Notes under the pieces: model-generated
Databases searched by the model: none
What the model was told of the DNA's origin: nothing
The model's input: only the letters and a program-made list of their open reading frames with translations
Assembly: GCF_003263785.1 (NCBI RefSeq)
Contig: NZ_JYJK01000092.1
Coordinates: 1-64,000 of the forward strand
Direction of reading: 5' to 3'
Length of the DNA: 64,000 nucleotides
From: Vibrio variabilis
GTDB taxonomy: Bacteria > Pseudomonadota > Gammaproteobacteria > Enterobacterales > Vibrionaceae
Program-made: the position numbers and the translations under genes
Part shown: positions 51,315 to 61,631 of the stretch, piece by piece
How the letters are laid out: the number at the start of each line of letters is the position of its first letter
How positions within the stretch are numbered: the stretch's first letter is position 1

Positions 51315-52820
51315 ATGCGTTTCCATTCCATTAAATTAGCCTGTGCGCTTGCTTTCGCTTTGCCATTGACAGGCTGTTTCGATTCTAAACAAGAAGCTCA
51401 AAATACGGCAACCGACACAGCGGTAAAATCTGAGATTCGTGTGGCTATGATGCAGCCTCCGCGCACAGGCCTATCGCCACTTTCAGACGATGCTTTCAAG
51501 CTCTCTCGTTGGAGCACAGCGGAAACGCTTATCAACCTAACGCCAAAATCAGAAGCAGAGCCAATGCTTGCAACGTCTTGGGAACAGATTGATCCTTTGA
51601 CTTGGCACTTCACGATTCGTGAAGGCGTTAAATTCCATGACGGTTCAATGCTGGATGCCAATGCGGTCGTAAACTCACTTCAAAAAGCACTCGATGCCGC
51701 GCCAAAACCACGCATTCTAGATGGTATTGACCTTGAAGTGACTGCGTTAGATGCAAACCATGTTGAAATTAAAACAACCTTCAACGACCCACTGCTTCCA
51801 AGTCGTTTATCTAGCCCTCAGTTAGCTATCCTAGCGAGCAGTGCCTACCAAGATAATGGCCGTGTTGTCCCAACGGGTACGGGCACCGGCCCATTCGAGC
51901 TAGTAGAAATTAACGGTACCACCAGCGCAAAACTCGAGCGCTTCGATGATTACTGGGGCGAGAAAGCCAAAATTGAAACGGTTATTGCGGAATACGTACC
52001 AAACGGCTTCGCTCGCGCAGCCGCACTTCGCACTGGTACTGCAGACGTAGTGGAAGCCGTGCCTGTTTCTCAAATCGCGACACTGGATGAAAACCTACTC
52101 CACGAAGTTGCTATGCCGCGCACCAACACTCTTTATCTGAACAACAAGTCTGAGGTATTCAGTCAGCTTGAGCTTCGTAAAGTAGCGGCGTCTGCCGTTG
52201 ATCGCGAGCAGATCATCCGTACCGTTTACGAAAACCATGCTGATATCGCAGAAGGTCTACTGGGTCCCGCTCTTACTTGGGCTTCACCAATCCGTCCAGA
52301 AGCAGCAACTCTAGAAGAAGGTAAAAAAGCCAACGGCGAGAAAATCGTTATCGGTACCTTTACCGACCGTGCAGAGCTGCCAGAAGTGGCTGCCCTGCTG
52401 AAGCAACAACTAGAAGCCGCGGGCTTCCAAGTAGAGCTTGATATCCGTGAGTACGCGCAAATCGAAAACGATGCACTGTCTGGCAAATTCGATGCCTTCA
52501 TCCTGTCACGTGCAACTGTACTAGACTCGGGTGACCCAGTGGCTTACATGCAAAGTGACTTTGGCTGTAAGGGTTCATTCAACCTAGGTCAGTTTTGTTC
52601 TAAAACCGTCGATGAGGCACTGACTCACGCAGACCTTCAGCCTCTTGGTGAACAGCGTCAAAAGGCGATCATTGCAGCCGAGCAAAAAATTCTTGGTGAA
52701 TTCGCTGCGATCCCGCTGCTTCATGAGCGTGTGGTTCAAGGTGAAAGTGAGCGTGTAACGGATGCAGTCCGTGACCCAAGTGAGCGTCGCCTAATCAACG
52801 CTAAAACAAAGGTTAACTAA
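51315..52820 (+). CDS. Family 5 extracellular solute-binding lipoprotein
   Basis: 501 residues, lipoprotein signal with lipobox LTGC (Cys21) and an SBP_bac_5 body: WHFTIREGVKFHDGSMLDAN, GTGTGPFELVEINGTT, FDDYWGEKAKIETVIAEYVP. The family binds peptides, nickel or metallophores; sequence alone does not settle which. Overall wording of the N-terminal half recalls NikA as much as OppA. Third gene of the operon. Confidence 0.88.
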   Translation: MRFHSIKLACALAFALPLTGCFDSKQEAQNTATDTAVKSEIRVAMMQPPRTGLSPLSDDAFKLSRWSTAETLINLTPKSEAEPMLATSWEQIDPLTWHFTIREGVKFHDGSMLDANAVVNSLQKALDAAPKPRILDGIDLEVTALDANHVEIKTTFNDPLLPSRLSSPQLAILASSAYQDNGRVVPTGTGTGPFELVEINGTTSAKLERFDDYWGEKAKIETVIAEYVPNGFARAAALRTGTADVVEAVPVSQIATLDENLLHEVAMPRTNTLYLNNKSEVFSQLELRKVAASAVDREQIIRTVYENHADIAEGLLGPALTWASPIRPEAATLEEGKKANGEKIVIGTFTDRAELPEVAALLKQQLEAAGFQVELDIREYAQIENDALSGKFDAFILSRATVLDSGDPVAYMQSDFGCKGSFNLGQFCSKTVDEALTHADLQPLGEQRQKAIIAAEQKILGEFAAIPLLHERVVQGESERVTDAVRDPSERRLINAKTKVN

Positions 52821-52825
52821 TCCTA

Positions 52826-54561
52826 ATGATGTCTGCTGGTGCACCTAAATTATCGTTAAACGCGGTCGCCCCATGGCTATCGCGTTTGGCGTCGCTGATT
52901 GTCGTTGTCATCCTTGTTGGTCTAATGCCAGATATTGCTGGCATCGACCCAAGCCAATCTATCCTTCGAGCACGTGCTGGTCAGCAACATATGCTAACGC
53001 CCGAAGCGCTTGCAGCGGTCCGAGAAGATCTTCAACTCGACCGCTCGGCCACAGAAAGACTACTCGATTGGTTGAGTGACGCCCTTCGAGGTGATTTAGG
53101 TGTGTCTTGGATTGATGGCACGTCAGTCTCAGAGGGCATTCAGCAGACATTGTCTACCTCACTCTTCCTAATGTCACTCGCACTCGGGCTGACGTTTTTA
53201 CTGTGCGGCCTAGGATTGCTGCACACGCTCTATCGATGGAAAGCGAACAAACTCGCTCAAACTCACAACAGTTTAAGTACGGTGCTGATATCGCTACCAG
53301 AGTATGTAGTGGCCTCAGTGCTGATCCTTATTTTATCTATTTGGTTAGGTCTTTTCCCGCCTTATGGATGGCAAGGCTGGCAACACGTTTGGCTACCTAG
53401 CTTCGCATTAGCACTGCCGGCAAGCGGATTGTTTAGTCGATTGCTTAGAGACAGCTTACAACGGGTACTCAGTGAACCTTGGGTTATTACTTGGTTGAGC
53501 GCGAATGTAAGCCCTAACCAAATCTTACGGTTTGCGATCAAGCGAGCCATAAGCAGCCTGATCCCTCAGATTTCAATGATCATGATTGGTTTGACTGGCG
53601 GGGCGGTTGCGGTTGAACAGATTTTCTCAATTCCAGGCATTGGCCGGCTGATTCTTGGGGCGGCAAAAGCACAAGATTTACCGATGCTACAAGGTGGGCT
53701 TTTAGTTCTACTATTGATCTCGATATTTATTAGCAGTATCGGCCTGCTCATCCAGCAATGGCTTCTTGGGCACAGCTTAAAGAGCGGAAAATTAATCAGT
53801 AGCCACTCAACGTTCTCGTTTACTTCGAGTAAAGGAAAACGCATTACTGCCTACTCAATTTTTGCGGTGTTGATCCTTGTCGTCGGCTGGTCACTGGTTG
53901 CTGACCCTTTTACCAGTCAATACGTCAGGCTAGCCGCGCCGAGCCTTGAAGCGCCACTCGGTGCCGATGGTATCGGAAGAGACTTAATGGCGCGCATTGG
54001 CGCAGGCATGTTATCGACCTTCAGAGAAGGCTTCATTGCCACTTTACTGAGCCTACTCGTTGGTATTCTATTGGGCTTCAACACCCGTATTAGCCAAGGC
54101 CTTATCGAGATTACCAAAGGTGTACCGTACATCATTGCGGGTCTGCTGGTTGCGGGGTTGACCGGGATGCATCCGAGTAGCGCCATGATCGCCATCGTCT
54201 TTGTGTCTTGGGCACCGCTAGCGGCACATTGTTCAAGCCTTATTAATGAAGCCAAAGCACAGCCCTACACTCACTTAGCACCCATTTGGGGAACAGGGCG
54301 CGTAAAAGTGCTAAGACATTACATTTTACCTTACGTTCTGCCACCACTACTCAGACACGCATTGCTAAGACTGCCAGTCATTACCTTGAGTCTGACTGCG
54401 CTTAGCTTCATTGGTCTCGGTGCTAAGCCACCTTCACCAGAATGGGGGTTGATGATTGCGGAGAACTTACCTATATAGAACGAGCACCAATGGGTGTAAT
54501 GGGACCGATAGTAGGTCTTGTTATGATGGGCGTTGCGATCAATTTGTTGTTTGATGATTAA
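52826..54561 (+). pseudogene. Fused DppB-DppC-type ABC permease, frameshifted at C-terminus
   Basis: One polypeptide of about 578 residues carrying both permease halves, normally two genes. The DppB-like half (about 1-325) has SLPEYVVASVLILILSIWLG and VAVEQIFSIPGIGRLILGA; the DppC-like half has PLGADGIGRDLMARIGAGML and the EAA loop, then LSLTALSFIGLGAKPPSPEW. As written it stops at AENLPI; adding one base near 54472 gives AENLPYIERAPMGVMGPIVG and then VMMGVAINLLFDD, the normal end of this family. Last gene of the importer operon. Confidence 0.88.
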
Positions 54562-54627
54562 GCTGTCCATGATCCGAATCAAGGTAAAACGCGTGCAACA
54601 AGATTAACATCTCGCAACACGAAATCT

Positions 54628-54646
54628 TGAGATCATTAAGATCTCA
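54628..54646. repeat. Inverted repeat upstream of the 84-residue ORF
   Basis: TGAGATC-ATTAA-GATCTCA, perfect 7-bp arms, 27 bp before the next ATG. It has the shape of a dimeric repressor site and no T-run to be a terminator. Confidence 0.45.
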
Positions 54647-54673
54647 CATCGCTCTTAATATAAAAGCCTGATA

Positions 54674-54928
54674 ATGAACAATAACCACTCTCACATTACC
54701 CTCGAAATGATCGACGGTGCGATCGCTAAAGTCGAATCAGCAAACCACATTTCCCTAGACGGTTTGAAAGCGCTTCTCAGCCTGCAGCCAGAGCAAACGG
54801 TGGAAATGTTTGGAGCGATGCGTGCTCTTGAGTCCATCGATGACAAATACAAACAATTGATGACCAAATATCCACAGCTTCTGGACAATGCTCAGCACGT
54901 ATTGGAAACTTCCATCCTGCTTGGGTAA
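54674..54928 (+). CDS. Hypothetical 84-residue helical protein
   Basis: MNNNHSHITLEMIDGAIAKV begins a small soluble, probably all-helical protein (LDGLKALLSLQPEQTVEMFG, YKQLMTKYPQLLDNAQHVLE). No signal, TM or known motif. There is no good ribosome-binding site, so it may be poorly translated or not a gene. It stands alone between the importer operon and cheA, with an inverted repeat just upstream. Confidence 0.45.
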   Translation: MNNNHSHITLEMIDGAIAKVESANHISLDGLKALLSLQPEQTVEMFGAMRALESIDDKYKQLMTKYPQLLDNAQHVLETSILLG

Positions 54929-55167
54929 GTTGACCAACACATAGATTCTGCGCGTCGTACTCTCTTAGTTGGCGCGCTCAATTGCCTCCATTTTGCCGCC
55001 ATACTAGCGTAACTCCAACGCCCTCGCCTACCCCTTGATAATGAACGCAATTGAACATCTCCCTATTGCCAACCATACTGATATGTAACCTTTTTCCTTT
55101 TTGCTGAAGACTGTTCATCACTGTTTTGAACGCTCACAGACTCTCAGAATGCAGGAAGCAATGTGCG

Positions 55168-57303
55168 ATGTCGGAATCTAACCAACAATTCGAACTCATT
55201 TTCTTTGAAGAAATGGCGGAACATCTTGAAGAGATGGAATCCCTGTTACTTGAAATGAACCAAAATGATGACGAGTCTGACCTGGCGGATAAACTCAACG
55301 CTATTTTTAGAGCCGTTCACTCGATAAAAGGTGGCTCCGGTATTTTTGGTTTTGACGATATTACTCACGTCAGCCACGTTCTCGAGAACTTGCTCGATAA
55401 GTTACGCAATCATCAAATTACCCTCACCCAAGCCGTGGTTGATGCTCTGCTTAATGCCCGTGACTTGCTCGACGTCCTCAAAGGCTCCTATCAAACCGAT
55501 CACGACTCAGCGTCATTCAAATCGCAAATCACTACTCTGTGTGACGAGCTGCAGCGCGCAACCGTGTCGCCAGAGACTCCACCAGCAAATTCAGAAGCCG
55601 CCCCTTTCTCCACCAACGCCCCCTTGTCCGCTGCGGAAAAATCAACCATCAAAGTCCTGTTGGTTGAAGACAGTCAGGTGATACAAAAAGTCGCCAGTTT
55701 CACTTTAAACAAGATTGGCTTTCGTTCCGTAGAGGTTGCAGAAAATGGCGAACATGCACTAGAGATCTTAAAGGCCTCGCAAGACGAGCCTTTCCAACTG
55801 ATTCTCCTCGATTGCCAAATGCCGGTTATGGATGGATATCAAGCGACTGAAAAGATACGACAAGGCGCGGCGGGAGAGACACACAAGAGCGTAACTATTA
55901 TCGCCATGACCGCAATGACGGGAGATGAAGAGCAGCAAAGATGTATAGAAACAGGAATGGATGATTACCTGTTAAAGCCAATGAAAGCCGGGCTGGTGGA
56001 GAAAAAAATAAACCAATGGCGCGGCAAAATACTCCCTAATCCTGAGCCAGCACTTTCCCCTACGTCCTCATCACAGCCGAAAAAAACCGACAGCAACCAA
56101 CGCGTAATCCACGCGACCAAATCTCTGGAGTCAGCCTCAATTCGCGTGAGCACGCAAAAAGTCGATCAGCTCATCAACCAAGTGGGTGAGCTCATCATTA
56201 CTCAATCTATGTTGCAAAAGCTGACCTTCGATTTAGGGCTAAACAGCAATGAACTGCTCGCCGGCAGACTCAGCCAGTTGGAGGCAAACACCAGAGATCT
56301 TCAAGCCACCGTCATGTCAGTACGCATGATGCCCATTGGCACCGTATTTGGTCGTTTTCCACGTATCGTAAGAGATCTTTCCCACGCCCTGAATAAGCAG
56401 ATACGACTTAACATTGAAGGTGAGCAAACACAGCTCGACAAGGGACTGCTCGAAATGTTGGTCGATCCGCTCACCCATTTGGTTCGCAATAGCATTGACC
56501 ACGGCATCGAGTCGCCAGAGCAAAGAGCCAAACTCAACAAACCTCCCTATGGCACGATTACCTTGTCCGCTGTATATCGCGGTGGAGATGTGATTGTTCA
56601 TGTTGATGATGACGGTGCCGGCATTGATCCACAAAAAATCCTCGACAAAGCCAAAAACAACGGGCTGACACTGCCTCAGAACATAAGTGAACAAGACATA
56701 TTTCAGTTAATTTTTTCAGCCGGGTTCTCCACTGCCGAGCAGGTCACTGAGGTCTCTGGGCGCGGCGTGGGTATGGATGTTGTAAAACGTAATATAGCCA
56801 GCATGGGCGGCTCTGTGGAAGTTAAGTCCAACCTTGGGACTGGAACACGTATGTCAATCCGACTGCCATTGACCCTTGCAATACTTGAAGGGATGTCGAT
56901 CAATGTCGGTGATCATGTCTACATTATCCCGCTCTCCAATATTGTCGAATCACTGCAAGCCAAAGAGCACAGTCTCAAAAGACTGAACAGTGGCGAAACC
57001 ATGATAAAAGTACATGAAGACTACATTCCAGTACTCCGGTTGCACAACTTCTTCAACTTAGACACTGACATCACCGACCTTAGGGATGGCATCATGGTGT
57101 TGATCGAACATGGCAGTAAAACTATTGCCTTATTTGTCGACAGCTTGCTCGGGCAGCAGCAAGTAGTGGTCAAAAACCTCGAACACAATTTCCGAAAAAT
57201 ACCCTGCGTTTCTGGCGCTACCATCATGGGAGACGGACGAGTGTCTCTCATTCTCGACGTGGCGGATTTGGTTCGCCAGTCAGACACTCTGCATAGGCAG
57301 TAA
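55168..57303 (+). CDS. cheA: Hybrid chemotaxis histidine kinase CheA with internal receiver domain
   Basis: 711 residues from ATG 55168 (MSESNQQFELIFFEEM; AGGAAG upstream; an in-frame TTG at 55126 is less likely). Domains: HPt with phospho-His H51 in AVHSIKGGSGIFGF (about 1-115); receiver (about 162-286) with LLVEDSQ, phospho-acceptor D215 in ILLDCQMP, and K270 in YLLKP; dimerisation helices (about 325-395); ATPase with N box HLVRNSIDHGIE, G1 VDDDGAGID and G2 GRGVGMDVVKRN; CheW-like P5 at the end. The receiver takes the place of the usual P2 CheY/CheB-binding domain. All catalytic residues look functional. First gene of a five-gene chemosensory operon. Confidence 0.93.
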   Translation: MSESNQQFELIFFEEMAEHLEEMESLLLEMNQNDDESDLADKLNAIFRAVHSIKGGSGIFGFDDITHVSHVLENLLDKLRNHQITLTQAVVDALLNARDLLDVLKGSYQTDHDSASFKSQITTLCDELQRATVSPETPPANSEAAPFSTNAPLSAAEKSTIKVLLVEDSQVIQKVASFTLNKIGFRSVEVAENGEHALEILKASQDEPFQLILLDCQMPVMDGYQATEKIRQGAAGETHKSVTIIAMTAMTGDEEQQRCIETGMDDYLLKPMKAGLVEKKINQWRGKILPNPEPALSPTSSSQPKKTDSNQRVIHATKSLESASIRVSTQKVDQLINQVGELIITQSMLQKLTFDLGLNSNELLAGRLSQLEANTRDLQATVMSVRMMPIGTVFGRFPRIVRDLSHALNKQIRLNIEGEQTQLDKGLLEMLVDPLTHLVRNSIDHGIESPEQRAKLNKPPYGTITLSAVYRGGDVIVHVDDDGAGIDPQKILDKAKNNGLTLPQNISEQDIFQLIFSAGFSTAEQVTEVSGRGVGMDVVKRNIASMGGSVEVKSNLGTGTRMSIRLPLTLAILEGMSINVGDHVYIIPLSNIVESLQAKEHSLKRLNSGETMIKVHEDYIPVLRLHNFFNLDTDITDLRDGIMVLIEHGSKTIALFVDSLLGQQQVVVKNLEHNFRKIPCVSGATIMGDGRVSLILDVADLVRQSDTLHRQ

Positions 57304-57449
57304 TTGTCATTAGCAACTCTTTGTGGGTATAGGCCAACTATTTCCTAGACTATTTTCAAATATGTCAGTTAATTGTTCAAAAATCGATCAATCACGGCGA
57401 TTTTAGTCCAATGAAACGAGGCAATCTTTTGGGAATAGGAGAGAAAATA

Positions 57450-57962
57450 GTGAACAGTTCCTCCAACGATGACAACCAACCCGATGCAAAAGGCTATCTC
57501 ACATTTTGGCTCGGAAAGGAGTATTACGGGATTGATATTCTTACCGTTCAAGAAATCATCACGTACACCCAAGTGACTTCCATCGCCAATATGCCTCCCT
57601 ACATCAAAGGTGTGATGAACCTCCGAGGTGTAGTAATACCCATTGTAGATATGCGAATAAAGTTTCAACTTGAAGACGTGTGCTATCACGACATGACTAT
57701 CGTCATAATTCTCAATATTGGCGAGCGCATTGTCGGAATTGTTGTCGATAGCGTCGCCGATGTTGTTGATATTGATGCAGATAACATACAACCCGCCCCC
57801 GACTTCGCCGGTGCGCTAGACACGAAATATATCCAAGGGCTCGCAACGCAAAACGAGCTCATGCTTATTTTAGTTCACATCCAAAAGCTGATGACTAGCC
57901 GCGACATGGCGCTATTTGAACAGCTCGATAGCGATGCTTCCCTTGTCCAGGATAATCAGTGA
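57450..57962 (+). CDS. cheW: Chemotaxis coupling protein CheW
   Basis: SH3-like adaptor linking receptors to CheA. GYLTFWLGKEYYGIDILTVQ, MPPYIKGVMNLRGVVIPIVD and ERIVGIVVDSVADVVDID are standard CheW features. I start at GTG 57450, six bases after AGGAGAG, for 170 residues; an ATG at 57411 with no ribosome-binding site would add 13. Lies between cheA and the receptor gene. Confidence 0.93.
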   Translation: MNSSSNDDNQPDAKGYLTFWLGKEYYGIDILTVQEIITYTQVTSIANMPPYIKGVMNLRGVVIPIVDMRIKFQLEDVCYHDMTIVIILNIGERIVGIVVDSVADVVDIDADNIQPAPDFAGALDTKYIQGLATQNELMLILVHIQKLMTSRDMALFEQLDSDASLVQDNQ

Positions 57963-57971
57963 GGTTTGCCC

Positions 57972-60802
57972 ATGAGTAACAACGACCTAGAATACCTTCT
58001 CCAAGAAAACGAGATACTGGTTTCAACCACAGACATGTCCGGCACCATTACCTCAGTGGATGATAACTTTGTACGCGTCAGTGGATTCACAAGAGAGGAG
58101 TTAATTGGTAGCCCTCACAACATTGTTCGCCATCCCGATATGCCGAAAGAGCTGTTTGAAGATCTTTGGCGAGAAATCAAAGCCGGTAATTGTTGGTCTG
58201 GGCTCATTAAAAACAAACGAAAAAACGGCGGATTTTTCTGGGTTAAGTCCGACATAACCCCCTTGTATAAAGATGGTACTCAACTTGGTTACATGTCAAT
58301 TCGCTCTATTCCCGACAAAGCTGCACTCGACAAAGTCAAAACACAATATGCAAAGTTTAAAGAAGGAGAGCAAGGTGACCACTCGATACGAAGTGGCAAG
58401 GTAGTGAAAAATCGTCGCACCAACCGCTGCACGCTTTTACCATCAAGCAACGCTTGTTTGGCTTAGTCTCAGTAGCAACGTTCACATTACTTACCGTTCT
58501 GGGCATTGGTATTCACGGCACCTACAGCGAAAAGGAAGCGGTCGAGCATCTCTATAACAATCATATAGAGTCCTACAGTCGACTTCACAGCATAGATAAG
58601 ATTTGGATTGAGAATCAATTTTTACTGCAATCGTTGTTGTCTCCAAACGACTCAGAGCAGCGGGCGACCACAACCCAGCAGTTCAAGCAAAACAGCACCA
58701 AACTTGAACAGATCAGTACAACGCTGATCGAAAAATTCGATACCGAACACGCTTCAACTGTTGAACAGTATCGTCTAATCGCAAACCAAAGCACTCAGCT
58801 CGCCACGACTATCTTGCCAGAAATCACCAACACGGTACTTTCTGGTGATGCTGCGCTTCAAGATAGTGAACTCTTCCGAACGCGCGTTTCTCTGGCAATG
58901 TCTGAAATCGCAAACTATCGAGACAACCTCCAAGCACTGATTACCGAAAACCGCCGTCAATCAGCCAACATACTCCAAAAAAGTGACCAAGTATTCTGGC
59001 TTGAGGTCGCCATGCCTTCAATCCTCACCTTTCTATTTATCATCACTTACGTCGTGTTTGCCTTTATGTTTAGTCAAGATATAAGCCACCGTTTACATGA
59101 CATCCGACGCTACTTCAAACGTTTAGTAAAACAAGACTATCTGTTTGAAGTCGACGTGAAAAACAACGATGAAATTGGTGATGTTTTGCAGTCGCTCAAG
59201 GTAATGAAAGTTCAACTGGCTTACAACATGGAGACCGTTCGCCAGAAAGCTATCTCTGCCACTCGGGTCAAGATCGCACTAGATAATGTCAGCACTAACA
59301 TGATGATTGAGGACAGTGACCATACTATCATCTACGTGAATCCCGCAATCGTCAGTATGTTTGAGCAAGCAGAGAGTGAATTCCAGACATTGTCACCTGA
59401 CTTTGATCCATCTCAGCTCGTTGGCACCAAAATCAAAGACCTAAATATCCCAGGACTATGCCCTCCGCCTCATCAACCCAACTTGCCCGGTGAGTTCGAG
59501 CACGAGCAAATTGCGGCAAACAAAGAGCAGGTGCAGGAAGTGGATATTGATGGCCGAATTTTCCGCATCGTCAGTAACCCCGTCATCGACGCGACAGGCC
59601 AGCAAATTGGTTATGTCACTGAATGGTCGGATCGCACCGCAGAGATCGCCGTTGAGAAAGAAATTGAGCACGTGATCGCCTCTGCCGTTGATGGCGACTT
59701 CACCAAACGCATGGATCTCAATGGCAAAAACCCATTCTTCACCATGTTGTGTGGCAACATGAATCGCCTACTTGAGATAAGTGAAGTTAGCTTAGCTGAC
59801 ATCGTTTCCGTGCTGTCAGCACTTGCCAAGGGGGATCTCACCGCACAAATTGAGGCAGACTACTCCGGTGCTTTTGGTGAACTAAAAACCAGCTCAAACC
59901 TGACCGTCAGTAAACTCAAAGAGATGATTCAACACATAAAAGTCTCTGCAGACACCATCAATACGGCAACCAAGGAGATTGCCATCGGCAATATCGATCT
60001 CGCACAACGCACCGAAAAACAAGCACGCAGCCTCGAAGTGACCTCATCCAGCATGGAAGAGCTGACGATTACCGTAAAACAAAACTCCGAGCACTCCAAA
60101 CAGGCCAACCTTCTCGCGAAACAAACCTCAGACAATGCGCGCAAGGGTGGCGAAGTCGTCAAGCAAGTAGTTGAAAATATGTCGGAAATTCATACCAGCT
60201 CACGAGAGATCATGAATATCATCTCCGTCATCGATAGCATTGCCTTCCAAACCAATATTCTCGCTCTCAATGCAGCAGTGGAAGCGGCGAGAGCGGGAGA
60301 ACAAGGGCGTGGCTTTGCTGTGGTTGCGACTGAAGTTCGCAATTTAGCGCAGCGCTCTGCGGCTGCGGCCAAAGAGGTAGAGAGCCTGATTAACTCCTCA
60401 GTGAATAAAATTGAAACCGGTTCAAAGCTAGCCTCCCAAGCGGGTGATTCTATTTCTGGTGTGGTTAATTCCATTCAGGATGTAGCGCAGCTGATTGAAG
60501 AGATCACCCAAGCCTCGGTGGAACAAAGCACGGGGATCGATCAAGTGACCCAAGCGATTTTAGAGGTTGATGATGTTACCCAGCAAAACTCGGCGCTGGT
60601 AGAAGAAGGCTCGGCGGCAGCCAGTTCGTTGGAAGAACAAGTTGCTAACTTAGCGCTGTATGTTTCAGTGTTTGATACCGGAGATCAACATACGAGTGAT
60701 GACACAGGTGGGTCGAAACTTCCCCCTCGGGAGAACCATTTAAGAGCCGTTAGCCCCCGTTTACTCTCAAACAGCGACAACGAAGACTGGGCTGAGTTTT
60801 GA
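57972..60802 (+). pseudogene. Aer-like PAS methyl-accepting chemotaxis receptor, frameshifted
   Basis: N-terminal PAS domain very like that of the aerotaxis receptor Aer (TTDMSGTITSVDDNFVRVSG, NIVRHPDMPKELFEDLW, WSGLIKNKRKNGGFFWVK), keeping the Arg-His-Pro-Asp and Trp that in Aer bind FAD. Then TM1, ~150 residues, TM2, HAMP, a second PAS domain, HAMP-like units and the signalling hairpin [20 protein letters not shown]. It ends [13 protein letters not shown] fits the xWxxF tether for CheR. One base is missing at about 58420 (CC for CCC), which would give [20 protein letters not shown]; about 943 residues when corrected. Start ATG 57972 behind GTGAGG. Probable role: redox/energy taxis input. 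Confidence 0.9.
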
Positions 60803-61626
60803 TGATTGTACATACTCATTTTGAATACACCGATGAGGATTTTACTGCGATCGCCTCTCTTATTTATAAAAGAGTGGGCATAGACCTTCACAGCAACAAA
60901 AAAAAGCTGGTCTACAATCGGTTAGTGGCGCGATTAAGGACACATCAGCTAAACCGTTTTGCTCAGTATATTGCTTTACTTAACGATCAAGAGCATGGTG
61001 AATGGGAACACTTTATCAATGCGCTCACCACCAACTTGACCTATTTTTTTCGCGAACCGTACCACTTCGATCTTCTCAAACAACACGTTCGCGACCGTTA
61101 TGTGGGCAATAGAATGACCGAACCTATCAGGATTTGGTGTAGTGCGTGCTCAACAGGTGAAGAAGCTTACAGCCTTGCGATAACCATGGCAGAGGCTTTT
61201 GAAAGCTATCAACCGCCTGTAAAAATATTGGCGACAGATCTCAATACTCAAGTCCTTGCTTCGGCAAAACGAGGGCACTACTCGTTGGAGGCGTTAAGCT
61301 CTGTTTCTGACGAGCAACAAAAACGATTTTTTTCACTCGATAGGACGTCGAGGATGTACTCCGTGAAGCCTGAAATACAGTCACTCGTTCACTTCAAACG
61401 ACTCAACCTTATGGAGCATCAATGGCCAATGAAGAAACAATTCCATGCCATTTTTTGCAGGAATGTGTTGATATACTTCAATAGAGACACTCAGTATTCT
61501 ATTTTGACTAAATTTGCCAACTATTTAGCGAAAGACGCCTTACTATTCCTTGGGCACTCAGAGAGCTGCCCTGCTGAGCAAACCGCATTCAAGCTGCTCA
61601 AGCAAACTGCATACAGGCGAGTATAA
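60802..61626 (+). CDS. cheR: Chemotaxis protein methyltransferase CheR
   Basis: SAM-dependent methyltransferase modifying receptor glutamates. N-terminal helical domain (EYTDEDFTAIASLIYKRVGI), then TTNLTYFFREPYHFDLL, SAM motif IRIWCSACSTGEEAYSLAIT, ILATDLNTQVLASAKRGHY and HAIFCRNVLIYFN. 274 residues; ATG at 60802 overlaps the receptor stop (TGATG). The receptor's C-terminal DWAEF gives CheR a docking site. Confidence 0.95.
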   Translation: MIVHTHFEYTDEDFTAIASLIYKRVGIDLHSNKKKLVYNRLVARLRTHQLNRFAQYIALLNDQEHGEWEHFINALTTNLTYFFREPYHFDLLKQHVRDRYVGNRMTEPIRIWCSACSTGEEAYSLAITMAEAFESYQPPVKILATDLNTQVLASAKRGHYSLEALSSVSDEQQKRFFSLDRTSRMYSVKPEIQSLVHFKRLNLMEHQWPMKKQFHAIFCRNVLIYFNRDTQYSILTKFANYLAKDALLFLGHSESCPAEQTAFKLLKQTAYRRV

Positions 61627-61631
61627 GTACG

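Noticed and set aside
57369..57791. Open frame opposite cheW (140 residues, minus strand)
   Set aside because: Complete overlap with a clear CheW; composition is that of an antisense reading.
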